Notes: generated from the letters alone by a model not told the origin. A stretch of 64,000 bases of DNA from Breoghania sp. (GCF_030066895.1 NZ_JASJAV010000011.1:1-64000), one strand, 5' to 3'; positions 37,635 through 47,717 are shown, counted from the stretch's first letter. Program-made: numbers and translations.

Positions 37635-38380
37635 ATGTCCGAACAACTGCGTTTACCGACAACCAATCGCGTACTCCTCTCAACAAGAGTGGAAGCTCAG
37701 GAATTTCTGGCCGCCAGGTTCACCATGCGTGAGTTGACGGCAGGCGATGTTCTTTACGAAGAATACCAGTCCTTCGACCACGCGATTTTTCCCCACCGCG
37801 GCGTCATTTCCCTGCTGGCGAGGATGGAAGACGGGCGCACCGTGGAAAAGGCCTCGCTCGGCAACGAGGGCTTTCTGGGCTTCACCTACCTGATGGGCGG
37901 CATGGGAGCGATCGGTCTGACCGTGGTGCAGATCGACGGCTACGCCTCCTTCCTGCGCATGAGCGATCTCGACGAGGCGATGGACACGTTCGTCTGCGTC
38001 CGCGATGCGATGCGATGCTCTACTATTCCAAGGCGCAGATCTCGCAGTTGATGGAGCTGGTGGCCTGCAACAGCCTGCATTCCGCCACCCAGCGCGTCAG
38101 CCGGTGGCTGCTGCATACCGACGACCGCATGGACGGGCCCGACTTCCCCCTGACGCAGGAAGCGCTCTCACAGGTTCTGGGCCTACGTCGGGCGACTGTC
38201 AGCGCCGCCTGTTCGCAGCTTCTCAAGAACGATGCGATCCGCTATTCGCGCGGCATGATCTCGGTGAGCGACCGCGCCAAGCTGAGAAGCTTCTACTGCG
38301 AATGCTACGACCGCATCACTGCGCGCAGTTTTCCCCGCCCGATGAGCTGCACGCCGTTGGTCAGGGACGAAGACGCCTGA
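37635..38380 (+). pseudogene. Crp/Fnr-family transcription regulator, one frameshift
   Basis: An N-terminal cyclic-nucleotide-type beta-barrel (LTAGDVLYEEYQSFDHAIFPHRGVISLL) is followed by the long helix and a C-terminal winged helix (LTQEALSQVLGLRRATVSAACSQLL). One indel near 38010 separates them, at RDAMRC / MLYYSKAQISQLMELVACNSLHSATQRVSRWLL. Total length about 248 residues. The recognition helix resembles the subgroup often found in Rhizobiales without Fe-S cysteines, so the effector is unknown. It is divergent from the GGDEF-EAL gene, a possible target. Confidence 0.82.
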
Positions 38381-38425
38381 TATCCTTCCCCTAAGGCAAT
38401 CGCATTCTGGCCGTCGATCCGCGTT

Positions 38426-38439
38426 ACGACTATAGTCGT
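38426..38439. promoter_or_regulatory. Perfect 14-bp palindrome upstream of the homoprotocatechuate gene set
   Basis: acgactatagtcgt is a perfect palindrome about 85 bp before the isomerase start. AT-rich, promoter-like sequence (catattgttaatatta) follows downstream. It suits a MarR- or GntR-type operator; no regulator gene for the pathway is adjacent. Confidence 0.55.
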
Positions 38440-38523
38440 GCGCAGTAAGTGGCATAAGCATATTGTTAATATTACAGTAGGGTTGAAACTGAAGAAGTTG
38501 AGGCGATTTGGGAGGGTCGTTTC

Positions 38524-38898
38524 GTGCCGCATTTCACGATCGAATATTCCGCCAATCTGGATCGGCGCATCGATTTGGTGGGTTTGTGCGAGGAGGTTCG
38601 CACGACCATACTGGCCACGGGCATCTTCGAGCCCGGCGCGATCCGGGTGCGCGCGATCCGGTGCGAGGTCTACGCCATTGCCGACGGCATGGCCCAGAAT
38701 GCCTTCCTCGACATGGTTCTGCGCCCCGAAGAAATTCAGAAATCGATCGGCGAGGCGGTTTTCGCCGCCGTCGAGGCCTATCTGGAGCCGCTGTTCAAGA
38801 CCCCACATTTCGCCCTGTCACTTGAAATCCGAGAGATCGGCCGCCCGTTGAGCTGGCGTCGCAACACCATGCACGCCCGCCTGCGCGACGAAAGCTGA
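38524..38898 (+). CDS. 5-carboxymethyl-2-hydroxymuconate delta-isomerase
   Basis: An intact 124-residue tautomerase-superfamily enzyme of the homoprotocatechuate (3,4-dihydroxyphenylacetate) meta-cleavage pathway. The GTG start at 38524 is preceded by gggaggg, and the next codon encodes Pro, the catalytic N-terminal proline after Met removal (PHFTIEYSANLD). The block LDMVLRPEEIQKSIGEAVF is characteristic. It heads a plus-strand set with the ring-cleavage dioxygenase gene 176 bp downstream. hpaE-, hpaG- and hpaB-type genes are not visible in the window. Confidence 0.85.
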   Translation: MPHFTIEYSANLDRRIDLVGLCEEVRTTILATGIFEPGAIRVRAIRCEVYAIADGMAQNAFLDMVLRPEEIQKSIGEAVFAAVEAYLEPLFKTPHFALSLEIREIGRPLSWRRNTMHARLRDES

Positions 38899-39074
38899 GC
38901 CTGCCGCCCACCCCGCCTTGTCATCGCGCCCGCCCTCACCTTGCACCTTTAATATTCCACAACGTCACATCCGCGTATCTGCCCATAGTTGGAAACAGAA
39001 GCGGGCCTCTTCAAAGGCCCGCCAAAAACAGATCGCGACGGCCCGCGGGGAGAGGCCGTCTCCGGGAGGACCAG

Positions 39075-40035
39075 ATGCCGATACCCACGCCGAACCTCTA
39101 TCCGCCCTTCAACATCGTGCGGCTCAGCCATGTTGAATTCATCGTCACGGACCTTGCCGCCTCGCGCGCCTTCTATGTCGACACGCTCGGCCTTCAGGTC
39201 ACCCATGAAGACGACGACGAGATCTACCTGCGCGCCATGGAGGAACGCGGCCACCACTGCATCATCCTGAAGCAGGGCGACGACCCGCGCGCCGATCATC
39301 TGGATTTCAAGCTCTACCGTGAGCAGGATCTCGACATGGCCGAAGCCTTCTTCCGCAACCGGCGACTTCCCGTCACCTGGGTGGAACGGCCCTTCCAGTC
39401 GCGCACGCTGCGCACCTAAGATCCACACGGCATTCCGCTGGAATCCTACGTGCAGATGGATCGTCTGCCACCGATCCATCAGAAATACGTGCTCTACAAG
39501 GGCGTGAAGCCGCTGCGCATCGGTCACTTTAACACCTTCTCGCCGAATGTCGACAAGATCGGCTTCCGCGTCACCGAATACACCGAGGACGAGGAGATGG
39601 AGAAACTGTGGGCCGCCTGGACCCACCGCAAGGGCGGCGTGCACGACATCGCCTTCACCAACGGACGCGGCCCCCGCCTCCATCACACCGCCTTCTGGGT
39701 GCCCACGCCGCTCAACATCATCGACCTGCTCGATCTGATGTCGACCACCGGTTACCTCGCCAATATCGAGCGCGGACCGGGGCGGCACGACATTTCCAAC
39801 GCCTTCTTCCTCTATGTCCGAGATTCCGACAGCCACCGCATCGAGATCTATTGCTCCGAACTATCAGACGGTTGATCCGGATCTGGAGCCGATCAAGTGG
39901 GACCTGAAGGACCCGCAGCGCCAGACCCTGTGGGGAGCGCCGGCACCGCGAAGCTGGTTTGAGGAGGGAAGCCTCTTCACCGACGTGGAGCCCGTGCCCT
40001 CGACGCTCGCCGCCCAGCCCATCATCGCACCGTGA
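39075..40035 (+). pseudogene. hpaD: 3,4-dihydroxyphenylacetate (homoprotocatechuate) 2,3-dioxygenase, disrupted
   Basis: This is an extradiol ring-cleaving enzyme of the vicinal-oxygen-chelate fold. The metal triad can be seen as His in LSHVEFIV (about residue 18), His in RLHHTAFWV and Glu in HRIEIYC. The C-terminus (SLFTDVEPVPSTLAAQP) closes the protein at 40035. TAA at 39417-39419 interrupts LRT-x-DPHGIPLES in the inter-domain region. A one-base shift near 39860 separates IEIYCS from NYQTVDPDLEP. Length about 320 residues matches the HpaD VOC type. Confidence 0.85.
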
Positions 40036-40046
40036 CGGGAGCGTCC

Positions 40047-40496
40047 ATGGCCTATCCCAACCCGTACGATCCCTTCGCACGCACCGACCTCACCGCCAAC
40101 GAGCATGCGCTGCTGACCTTCATGGACAAGTGCATGCACGGCGGAGATCTGAGCCTGATCGATACGATGGTGGCCCCGGACTACATCCAACACACGCCAG
40201 GCATCGGACATGGGCGCGAAGGTCTCCGCGCCTACATCACGCAGATCGCCCACAAGCGCCCCGGCTGGCGCGAGTGGCGGGCGATCCAGCTCTTTGCCAG
40301 CGGCGATGTCGTCACCCTGCACAAGCTCCTACCGCAGGTCGTCATCGCCGACTTCATGCGCTTCAACGCCGACGGCCTGATGGCGGAGAACATTGGGACC
40401 TGGTCCAGCCGCTGCCGGAACCCGGCTACGGACCCAATGAAACCGTCCGAGGAGAACCTTGACCGATTCCGCGCCCTGTTCGGTATTTCGCAGTGA
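40047..40496 (+). pseudogene. SnoaL-like/NTF2-fold protein with a compensated frameshift pair
   Basis: A SnoaL-type polyketide-cyclase-like fold of about 150 residues (NEHALLTFMDKCMHGGDLSLIDTMVAPDYIQHTPG). Between about 40390 and 40431 the open frame reads nonsense (NIGTWSSRCRNPAT), while another frame reads the conserved HWDLVQPLPEPGY. The original frame then resumes with DPMKPSEENLDRFRALFGI. Two opposite indels therefore bracket this block. A stable but wrong 14-residue stretch would replace an active-site strand. It lies 11 bp after hpaD, so it is probably co-transcribed. Function unknown. Confidence 0.7.
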
Positions 40497-40621
40497 ATGA
40501 CGGTACGCCGCCCGTCGCGCGCCCTCCGTCCGCATCATCGCCCGCGTGTGACATCCGGCGGATTGACGACACTGGCCCCGGGCGGATCAAATCGGCCCAA
40601 TCATTTCCGGGAGAAACATCC

Positions 40622-42283
40622 GTGACCCATTCCCTTGACGGACGCATCATGACCGGCGGCGAAGCGATCGTTTCCGCGCTTCTTGCCAACCGCGTCGACA
40701 CGGTTTTCGGCCTGCCCGGCGCGCAGATGTATCCGCTCTTCGATACCCTCTACAAACACAGCGATCGCATCCGCACCGTCGGCGCGCGGCATGAACAGGC
40801 CTGCGCCTACATGGCCTTCGGGCACGCCCGTTCAACGGGACAGCCCGGCGTCTTCTTCGTCGTGCCCGGCCCCGGGGCGTTCAACACCATGGGTGCCCTG
40901 TGCACGGCCGCTGGCTGCAACGCCCCGGTACTGATGGTGACGGGACAAATTCCCACGCCCTTCATCGGGCTCGGCCGCGGTCACCAGCACGAGTTGCCCG
41001 ACCAACTCGGAACGCTGCGCACGATCGTCAAATGGGCCACCCGCATCAAGCGCCCCGCCGATGCGCCGCATATCCTCAACGAGGCATTCCGGCAGATGCT
41101 GTCCGGACGTCCCGGCCCGGTCACGGTCGAAATGGCCTGGGACACGATGGCCTCCAGCGAGCGCGTCTACCCAATGGACGGAACTGAGCCGGACGATCCC
41201 GTCCCGCCGCTTGCCGAAGCCATCGCGGAGGCCGCGGAGCGGATCAAATGGGCCAAGCGGCCGATGATCATGGTTGGTGGCGGCGCCCAGCACGCGGCCG
41301 CCACCGTACGCGCACTGGCCGAGGAAATCGGCACGCCCGTGGCAGCCTTGCGCTCCGGCCGGGTCATCATACCGGAGAATCGCCCGCTCGAGCTTTCCTC
41401 CTATGCCGCCTATCGCTACTAGCCGGAGACGGATCTCCTCATCGGCATCGGTTCTCGTCTTGAGATGCCCGACATGCGCTGGTCCGGCATGGGCAAGCTG
41501 ATCGATGCCCCCGAGGCCCCGCCGCACCTCATCCGCATCGACATCAATCCGGCGGAAATGAACCGGCTGAAGCCGCACACCGCCGTTGTCGACGATGCCA
41601 AGGAAGCTACGGAAGCGCTGTTGACGGCGCTGGGCCATTCCGGTCACAAGCCCCACACGGTGCCGGAGGCCGTCGCCTCCGGCAAGCTGAGCGCGGCGAC
41701 GGAAACTGCGAGCATTCGCCCGCATGTCGACTATCTGCATGTCATCCGCGAGGAACTTCCCTTTGAGGGAATATTCGTGGAGGAGCTGTGCCAGGCGGGC
41801 TTCACCTCCTATTTCGCCTTCCCAGTGCTGCGGCCGCGCAGTTTCATCTCGGCTGGGTTCCAGGGCACGCTAGGCTTCGGCTTCATGACGGCGCTCGGCG
41901 CCAAGGCCGCCAATCCGGACCGGCCGGTCGTCTCCGTCACCGGCGACGGCGGCCTGTTGTTCGGCGTGCAGGAGCTTGCCACCGCAAAACAATACGGGCT
42001 CGGCGTCGTCACCATCGTCTTCAACAACAACGTCTACGGCAACGTGCTGCGCGACCAGCAGACGGGCTTTGAAGGCCGCGACATCGCCTCGAAGCTGGAG
42101 AACCCGGACTTCATGGAGTTGGCACATTCCTTCGGCATGGCAGGCCACCAGATCTCGTCTCCGGAAGAACTGCGCCCGGTCTTGCGCGAGGCCATCGCGA
42201 ACGATGCTCTGGCCCTGATCGAGATGATGGCCGACTCGGCCGAGGAAATCCCGCCCTGGCCGTTCATTCACCCGACGGCCTGA
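40622..42283 (+). pseudogene. Thiamine-diphosphate-dependent enzyme (acetolactate synthase-like), premature TAG
   Basis: The protein has the three ThDP-enzyme domains. The N-terminal PYR domain carries the cofactor-activating Glu in GARHEQACAYMAFGHAR. A central domain follows, then the PP domain with the motif GDGGLLFGVQ...FNNNVYGNV. The GTG at 40622 is chosen for the ggaga 6 nt upstream. TAG at 41420-41422 replaces Trp in AAYRY-W-PETDLLIGIG; otherwise the frame is continuous for 553 codons. Location after the homoprotocatechuate genes suggests a decarboxylase or lyase of aromatic catabolism rather than true IlvB, but the substrate is unknown. Confidence 0.8.
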
Positions 42284-42322
42284 GGGAGGTGACGAGGCGG
42301 GCTCAGTATTACCAGAGCGTGT

Positions 42323-42458
42323 GTTGCCCATCCTTCGAGACGGCTGCTTCGTAGCCTCCTCAGGATGACGTTATCGGGTTGTTGGGTCTATGAAACCATC
42401 AACATACACAACGTCATCCTGATGAGGCCCGTAAGGGCCATCTCAAAGGATGGGCAAC
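42323..42458. repeat. Paired REP-like palindrome, copy 4
   Basis: Left arm gttgcccatccttcgagacg through cctcaggatgacgtt; right arm acgtcatcctgatgaggccc through ctcaaaggatgggcaac. The outer arms are complementary over at least 11 bp. It lies between the convergent ThDP enzyme and dctP genes, followed by a separate terminator for dctP. Confidence 0.85.
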
Positions 42459-42485
42459 GCACGCAACCATCTTCTGCCTCAAAAT

Positions 42486-42514
42486 GAAAAAGGCCCGAGC
42501 ACTTATCTCGGACC
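42486..42514 (-). terminator. Rho-independent terminator of dctP
   Basis: On the minus strand ggtccgag-ataagtg-ctcgggcc (8-bp stem with one G-T pair) is followed by ttttt. It lies just after the TRAP binding-protein gene. Confidence 0.75.
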
Positions 42515-42541
42515 CGGGCTCTGATTTTCGATTGCCGGCCC

Positions 42542-43574
42542 CTACTGAAAGAGCGAGTCGTATTTCTTCAGCGTGGCGATGTAATCCGCATAGGCCTTGT
42601 CGGCATCGATGCCGGTGGAGGCCACCGATTTTTTCCACTCGTCGAGCGTCGGCGCAGCCGTTGCCTTCCAGAGCGCGACCTCTTCATCGTTCGGCTTGTA
42701 GAGCGTGTGCTCTTCGGACTCGATCATCTTCTGTCGGCCGCTCGCCTAGTTATCGGCCCAGCCGATCGAGAACTTCTCCGACCATTCCGGCGTGCAGTGC
42801 TCGTCGATGACCTTCTTGTCCTCCGGCGCAAGCGCCCCTCATAGATGCCGCGATTGATCACCAGGGTCTGCAGGGACTCGTAGAACGGTATGTCGAGGTG
42901 ATGGGTCGTCTCCTTGTCGATGCCGAAAATGTAGATCGAGTTCCACGGAAAGGTGATGGCATCCGCCGTCCCTTTGGCCAGCGCCTCGCGCGCCTCCGGT
43001 GCGGAGACCTGCACGCTCGCACCGCCCAGAAGATGCACGAAAAGCGGGCAATGGTGGCGTTGGCGGGGCGCACGTTCATGCCCTTCACGTCGGCAGGCAC
43101 GTGCACGGGCGTCTGGGAATGGATCGTGCCGGGATCGTGCGGGTTCATCACGCACAGCTTGACCTCAGACATCTCTTTTTCGACGTAGTCGAGATACCAC
43201 TCGTGCATCGCATGGACCCCGGCCTTGGCGTTGTTGGCAAGGAACAGGATCTCGATCAGCGAGGCCATCGGGGATCGTCCGGCCGTGTAGCCCGGATTGA
43301 CGTAGCCGATATCGGCAATGCCGTCGCGCGTCATGTCGTAGTGATCGGGCGCAGCCCCCAGCTGCTGGACGGGGAAGATGGTGATGTGGATACGCCCGTT
43401 CGACGCCTCCTCCACCGCCTTCACCCACGGATCGATGCCGAATTTCTGGATCGGGTGGCTCGCAGGCACCCAATGGGCGAGATGAAGCTCGACCGCAGAT
43501 GCCATCGTCAGCGCACCGAGCGAGGTGGCTGCCGCCAGAACGGCAGTCAGAATCATTCTGTTGATCATATTCAC
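42542..43574 (-). pseudogene. dctP: TRAP transporter periplasmic substrate-binding protein (DctP family), disrupted
   Basis: The N-terminal signal peptide (MINRMILTAVLAAATSLGALTMASA) is followed by typical DctP sequence (LHLAHWVPASHPIQKFGIDPWV; GIADIGYVNPGYTAGRSPMA). The C-terminal half (TADAITFPWNSIYIFGIDKETTHHLD; WSEKFSIGWADN) reads in other frames. Frame changes lie near 43040 and 42840, and a TAG near 42746 follows WADN. The natural end is LKKYDSLFQ at 42542. No dctQ or dctM gene is beside it, so it is an orphan binding protein. Ligand unknown; an organic acid would suit the catabolic neighbours. Confidence 0.8.
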
Positions 43575-44075
43575 GAACGTTCCCTTCTCCGGGTATTTTT
43601 AGGTATTCCTTTGCGGAATTTCGTTTTGTTATTTAACGTAACAATATATTCATGTAACAGCGAGCGGGAATTGGCGAAGATGACGACTTCCCAATACTGC
43701 CTGCCACGCGTCTCCCACATCGCACGTTCGGCGCGTCTCGGAAGAAACCTTCCTGCATCGGGAATGTGCCTCCGCATTAATCGCAAAGCGTCGGAATAAT
43801 AGGCTGGTCTTCTGACGCTAAGTTGGCCTAGTATATCTAAAAATAACGATGGAATTAGTAGTCGGGCCTCGGCAAGGCTGCGCGCGCTTATCCGTCAGAA
43901 CAACAACCGAGAAAGGTTGGAACGGAACACCTTCCAGTTCACGTGAACAGATACTCCGCAAGTCCGCTATCACATCAGACGTTAAACCCTGAAAATCCCA
44001 TCACAACAGGGTCAAGAAAGCGCAACCACTCCATGTGAACCGGAATACGGCAAGGTCCGTTTCAGAAGAGCTTTG
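43575..44075. other. Divergent intergenic region between dctP and the polyamine operon
   Basis: A 501-bp gap with AT-rich sequence at 43605-43650 and 43800-43860 and a perfect palindrome at 43937-43948. No gene was found; the plus-strand frame crossing it (42999-43799) is antisense to dctP. Confidence 0.4.
43937..43948. promoter_or_regulatory. Perfect 12-bp palindrome upstream of potA
   Basis: gttcacgtgaac is a perfect palindrome about 130 bp before the start of the ABC operon. A related half-site (catgtgaac) occurs near 44032. It could be an operator for a dimeric repressor. Confidence 0.45.
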
Positions 44076-45170
44076 GTGCCAGCCGCAGCGATCGAAACAA
44101 GAAAAATCTCCAAGATATTCGGGTCCGGCGACAGGGAAGTCCGGGTGCTCGACGAGGTCTCGCTGGAAATCCGCGAGAACGAGTTCTTCACGCTCCTCGG
44201 GCCATCGGGTTGCGGCAAGCCCACGTTGCTGCGGCTGATCGCGGGCTTCGAGGCGCCGACATCCGGTCAGCTTCTTCTCTACGGCAACGACATATCGAAC
44301 GAGCCGCCCTATCGACGGCCCGTCAACACCGTCTTCCAGAGCTACGCGCTCTTTCCTCATCTCACCGTCGCCCAGGACATCGTCTTCGGGCTGAAAATGT
44401 TCGACAGGCCGAAGGCGGAAATCTCCGCGACCGTCAACGAGATGCTCGCCATGGTGCGCATGGAGACGATGGCCCACCACAAGACCAGCGAGATTTCCGG
44501 CGGCCAGCAAAAGCGCGTGGCGCTTGCCCGCGCCCTTGCACCGAGGTCGAAGGTTCTGCTCCTCGATGAACCGCTTTCCGCACTCTACCTGAAGTTGCGC
44601 AAAGAAATGCAGCGCGAGCTGAAGCGCCTGCAGATCGAGACCTGGATCACCTTCGTCTTCGTCACCCACGATCAGAAAGAAGCGCTGACCATGTCGGACC
44701 GCATCGCGGTGATGAGTTCCGGCAAACCGTTGCAGGTCGGCACGCCGCGCGAGATCTACGATCGCCCGGCAAACCGCTTCGTGGCCGGGTTCATCGGCGA
44801 ATCCAATTTCCTCACCGCCGCGATCACCTCCGCCGTCGCGGACACCGCCCGCGTTCTGATCGGCGGCAGGCTCGACATGGAAGCCGTGCTTCCCGCCGAC
44901 GGGCCACGCTCCGGCAAGGTGACGGTCGCGATCCGGCCGGAACAGGTCCGCCTCGTGGACGAGACCGAGACCAACGCCATCCCCGTAACGGTGACCGACA
45001 CGGTCTATTTCGGCACCGACACGCACACCCATCTCCTGCTCGATGACGGAGAAACAGTCGTCGCGCAGTTCCAGAAAACGCTCGCCCATTCGGAAGAATT
45101 CGCCAATGGCACGCGCGTCGGCGTTCAGTTCTGGGAGGGCTCGGTGCAGGTGCTGAGGGAGATGCCATGA
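44076..45170 (+). CDS. potA: Spermidine/putrescine-type ABC transporter ATP-binding protein, with altered catalytic residues
   Basis: The open frame of 364 codons is unbroken and ends in a TOBE-type domain (VAIRPEQVRLVDE). Signature ISGGQQKRVALARALA, Walker B VLLLDEP and switch His FVTHDQ are present. Two key positions differ from the family: the Walker A reads GPSGCGKP at residue 49, where Thr follows the Lys (ccc for acc), and the D-loop reads LSALY at residue 171, where Asp is expected (tac for gac). Either change should cripple ATP hydrolysis. The GTG at 44076 is a reasonable start. potB begins inside its stop codon (atga). Confidence 0.85.
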   Translation: MPAAAIETRKISKIFGSGDREVRVLDEVSLEIRENEFFTLLGPSGCGKPTLLRLIAGFEAPTSGQLLLYGNDISNEPPYRRPVNTVFQSYALFPHLTVAQDIVFGLKMFDRPKAEISATVNEMLAMVRMETMAHHKTSEISGGQQKRVALARALAPRSKVLLLDEPLSALYLKLRKEMQRELKRLQIETWITFVFVTHDQKEALTMSDRIAVMSSGKPLQVGTPREIYDRPANRFVAGFIGESNFLTAAITSAVADTARVLIGGRLDMEAVLPADGPRSGKVTVAIRPEQVRLVDETETNAIPVTVTDTVYFGTDTHTHLLLDDGETVVAQFQKTLAHSEEFANGTRVGVQFWEGSVQVLREMP

Positions 45171-46107
45171 GCGCGATCGAGATATCCGGCACCGCCGCCG
45201 AGGATCAGGAGGCCCAGGCAAACGCCGCGCGCACGAAGCGCAACTGGCTGTTGTCGCTGCCCGCCGTGATCCTGCTGTTGTTTGCAGCCTCCGGCCCGCT
45301 GGCGATCGTACTGATCTATTCGTTCCTCACACCCGGCGACTACAGCGGCGTCAAATGGATCCCGACATTCGACGCATGGATCGAGATCCTATTCACCCGG
45401 GATATCTTCGACGACACGCTCGGTCTTGCTGACGCCCATCTCACAATCTTCTGGCGCTCGGCGAGCCTCTCGTTACTGACAACGCTGATCACCTTCCTGC
45501 TCGGCTTTCCGACCGCCTATTTCATCGCCACCCGCGCCACGCGCCAGCGCGCGATCTGGCTCTTTCTGATCACCATCCCGTTCTGGACCAGCCTCCTCAT
45601 CCGCACCTTCGCGATCATGGAAGTGATCCTTAACAACGGCCTGATGAACGCGGTGCTGATGAAGGCGGGGCTCATCGCGGAGCCGATCCAGATCCTCTAT
45701 TCCAACACCGCCGTCCTCATCGGCATGGCCTACGTCTACCTGCTGCTGATGGTGCTGCCGCTCTACGCCTCGCTAGAGCGCTTCGACTTCCGTCTCGTGG
45801 AGGCGGTGTACGACCTTTACGCGGGACGATGGATGGTTCTGCGCAAGGTAAAATCCTGCCGCTCGTCAAACCGGGCATCATCGCCGGATCGATCCTCGTC
45901 TTCATGCCCTCCCTCGGCGCCTACGTGACGCCCCGCGTGCTCGGCGGCGGCAAGCACATGATGATCGGCAGCTTCATCGAGCTGCAGTTCGGACAGGGAC
46001 GCAACTGGCCGCTCGGCGCATCGCTGTCGATGCTGCTGCTCATCATCGTCGGCATCGGCCTGATGTTCTACGTGCGCGTCACGTCGCGGGAGAAGCCCTA
46101 TGACTGA
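45167..46107 (+). pseudogene. potB: Polyamine ABC transporter permease PotB type, one frameshift
   Basis: A multi-span inner-membrane permease. The first part (WLLSLPAVILLLFAASGPLAI; FLLGFPTAYFIATRATRQRAI) contains the expected helices up to VEAVYDLYAG. A frame change near 45835 follows. The second part (ILPLVKPGIIAGSILVFMPSLGAYVTP) holds the membrane-permease EAA-loop end and last helices to 46107. ATG overlaps the potA stop by 4 bp and potC overlaps its own end, so translation is coupled. Length about 312 residues is normal. Confidence 0.85.
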
Positions 46108-46619
46108 TCACGACCATCTACCTGCTGATCAACCAGCCGCTGACGGTGCTGGAGATCGTCACGGCCGTGGCGCTGCTGATCTTCTTTTCCATGATCCGGG
46201 TCGCGACCGGCTATTCGGGACTTGGCTACCTGATCGCGGCGCACGCCGCCTTCTGCGTGCCGTTTGCCTATCTGCCAATCCGGGCGCGTCTTGAGGGCAT
46301 GGACACGGTGCTGGAGGTGGCAGCCGCCGATCTCTACGCAACGCCGTGGCGGGCATCCCGACGGGTGATGCTGCCCCTGATGACGCCGGGCATCGCAGCC
46401 GGCGCCATGCTCGCCTTCGTGCTTTCGCTCGATGACGTGATCATCACCGAATTCGTCAAGTCGGCGGGCCAGGACACCCTGCCCACCTACATGTTCGGCC
46501 AGTTGCGGCGCTCGATCACACCCGAAGTCAACGCGATCTCCACGGTGCTGCTCGCCATCACCGTCGCCCTGCTCACATTGTTCTTCATTCTGACCCGCAA
46601 GCGAAACAAGACTACCTGA
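46100..46619 (+). pseudogene. potC: Polyamine ABC transporter permease PotC type, N-terminal deletion
   Basis: The ATG at 46100 overlaps the potB end as expected. Only a few codons later the sequence jumps to TIYLLINQPLTVLEIVTAVALLIFFSMI, which in PotC proteins lies about 90-95 residues from the start. About 80-85 codons, including the first helices, are missing and the frame changes at the junction near 46110. The rest is intact: EAA loop (VLEVAAADLYATPWRASRRVMLPLMTPGI) and last helices to 46619. A deletion of around 240 bp explains this better than single-base errors. Confidence 0.78.
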
Positions 46620-46647
46620 CCCCCACACCAATGGAGGAAGAGAGACA

Positions 46648-47677
46648 ATGCGTTACCGTTCCCTGCTGATCGCTGCCGAAGCCCTGCTCGCAGCAACGAG
46701 CCTCGCCCATGCAGAGGGCGAACTGAACATCTACAACTGGGGCAACTACACGAGCCCCGACCTGATCAAGAAGTTCGAGGAAAAGTTCGACGTCAAGGTC
46801 ACCATCACGGACTACGATTCCAACACGACCGCACTGACCAGGGTGGCAGCGGGCGGACACGGCTTCGACATCGTCGTCCCTCCGCCAACTACGTCCCGAT
46901 CTTCGTCGGCAAGGACCTGCTGCTGGAATCACGCCCCGACCAAATGGAGAACTTCAAGAACGTCTCCAAGCGCTGGCAGGACGTGCCGTGGGATCCGAAC
47001 CGCCACTATTCCGCGCCCTGGCAATGGGGAACCACCGGCGTTTCCGTCAACAAGACAACCTATTCCGGCGACATCAACACCTCGGCCATATTCATGGATC
47101 CGCCGGAGGAACTCGTTGGCAAGGTCAACGTGATCCCGGAAATGTCGGACGTCATGGCGATGGCCGTCTGGTATGCAGGCGGCGGCGTCTGCACCGAAAA
47201 CAAGACGGTTCTGAAGAAGGTGCGCAACCTGCTGGTCGCCGCGAAGCCGAAATGGCTGTCGATGAACTACGGCATGACCGAAAAGATGTCGAACAATGAC
47301 GTTCTAACCTCGGTCAACTGGTCGGGTTCGAGCTACCGCGTGCGCCTGAAGAACCCGGACGTCGCCTACGGCTACCACAGGAAGGCTATCCGGTGAGGAT
47401 GGATTCCGCGGCCATCCTCAAGGACGCCAAGAACGTCGAAAACGCCAAGCTTTTCATGAACTTCATCATGGATCCGGAAAACGCCGCGATGATCTCCACC
47501 TTCGCAGGCTACGCCAACGGCATCGACGGTTCGCAGGAATTCATGCCCGAAGAAATGAAGACAGCACCGGAAATTAACGTGCTTGAAGAATTGGCAAGCA
47601 CGGGCCAGTTCCTGCCGACCTGCCCGCCGAAGGTTCAGAAAATTTACACCGCGATCTGGACCGAAGTGATGAAATGA
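46648..47677 (+). pseudogene. Polyamine ABC transporter periplasmic binding protein (PotD/PotF type), disrupted
   Basis: The signal peptide (MRYRSLLIAAEALLAATSLAHA) leads into ELNIYNWGNYTSPDLIKKFEEKF, the standard PotD/PotF start. Middle blocks (YSAPWQWGTTGVSVNKTTYSG) and the end (KLFMNFIMDPENAAMISTF; STGQFLPTCPPKVQKIYTAIW) are present. Frame changes occur near 46880 and near 47385, the latter creating an early TGA after AYGYHRKAIR. Total about 343 residues. It follows potC by 28 bp as the last gene of the operon. Putrescine or spermidine is the likely ligand from family membership. Confidence 0.83.
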
Positions 47678-47687
47678 CCTGAGTAGG

Positions 47688-47717
47688 AGCGGGGTCTGAT
47701 GACTCCGCCCCCATTTT
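47688..47717 (+). terminator. Possible terminator after the polyamine operon
   Basis: gcggggt-ctgatg-actccgc makes a 7-bp stem with one G-T pair, followed by ccccatttt. The tail is weak, so this is tentative; a REP element follows 77 bp later. Confidence 0.35.

Noticed and set aside
37243-37686. 147-codon minus-strand ORF before the GGDEF-EAL gene
   Set aside because: Its His/Asp/Lys-rich end comes from the 18-bp repeat, and it overlaps the Crp/Fnr promoter and start; no family features.
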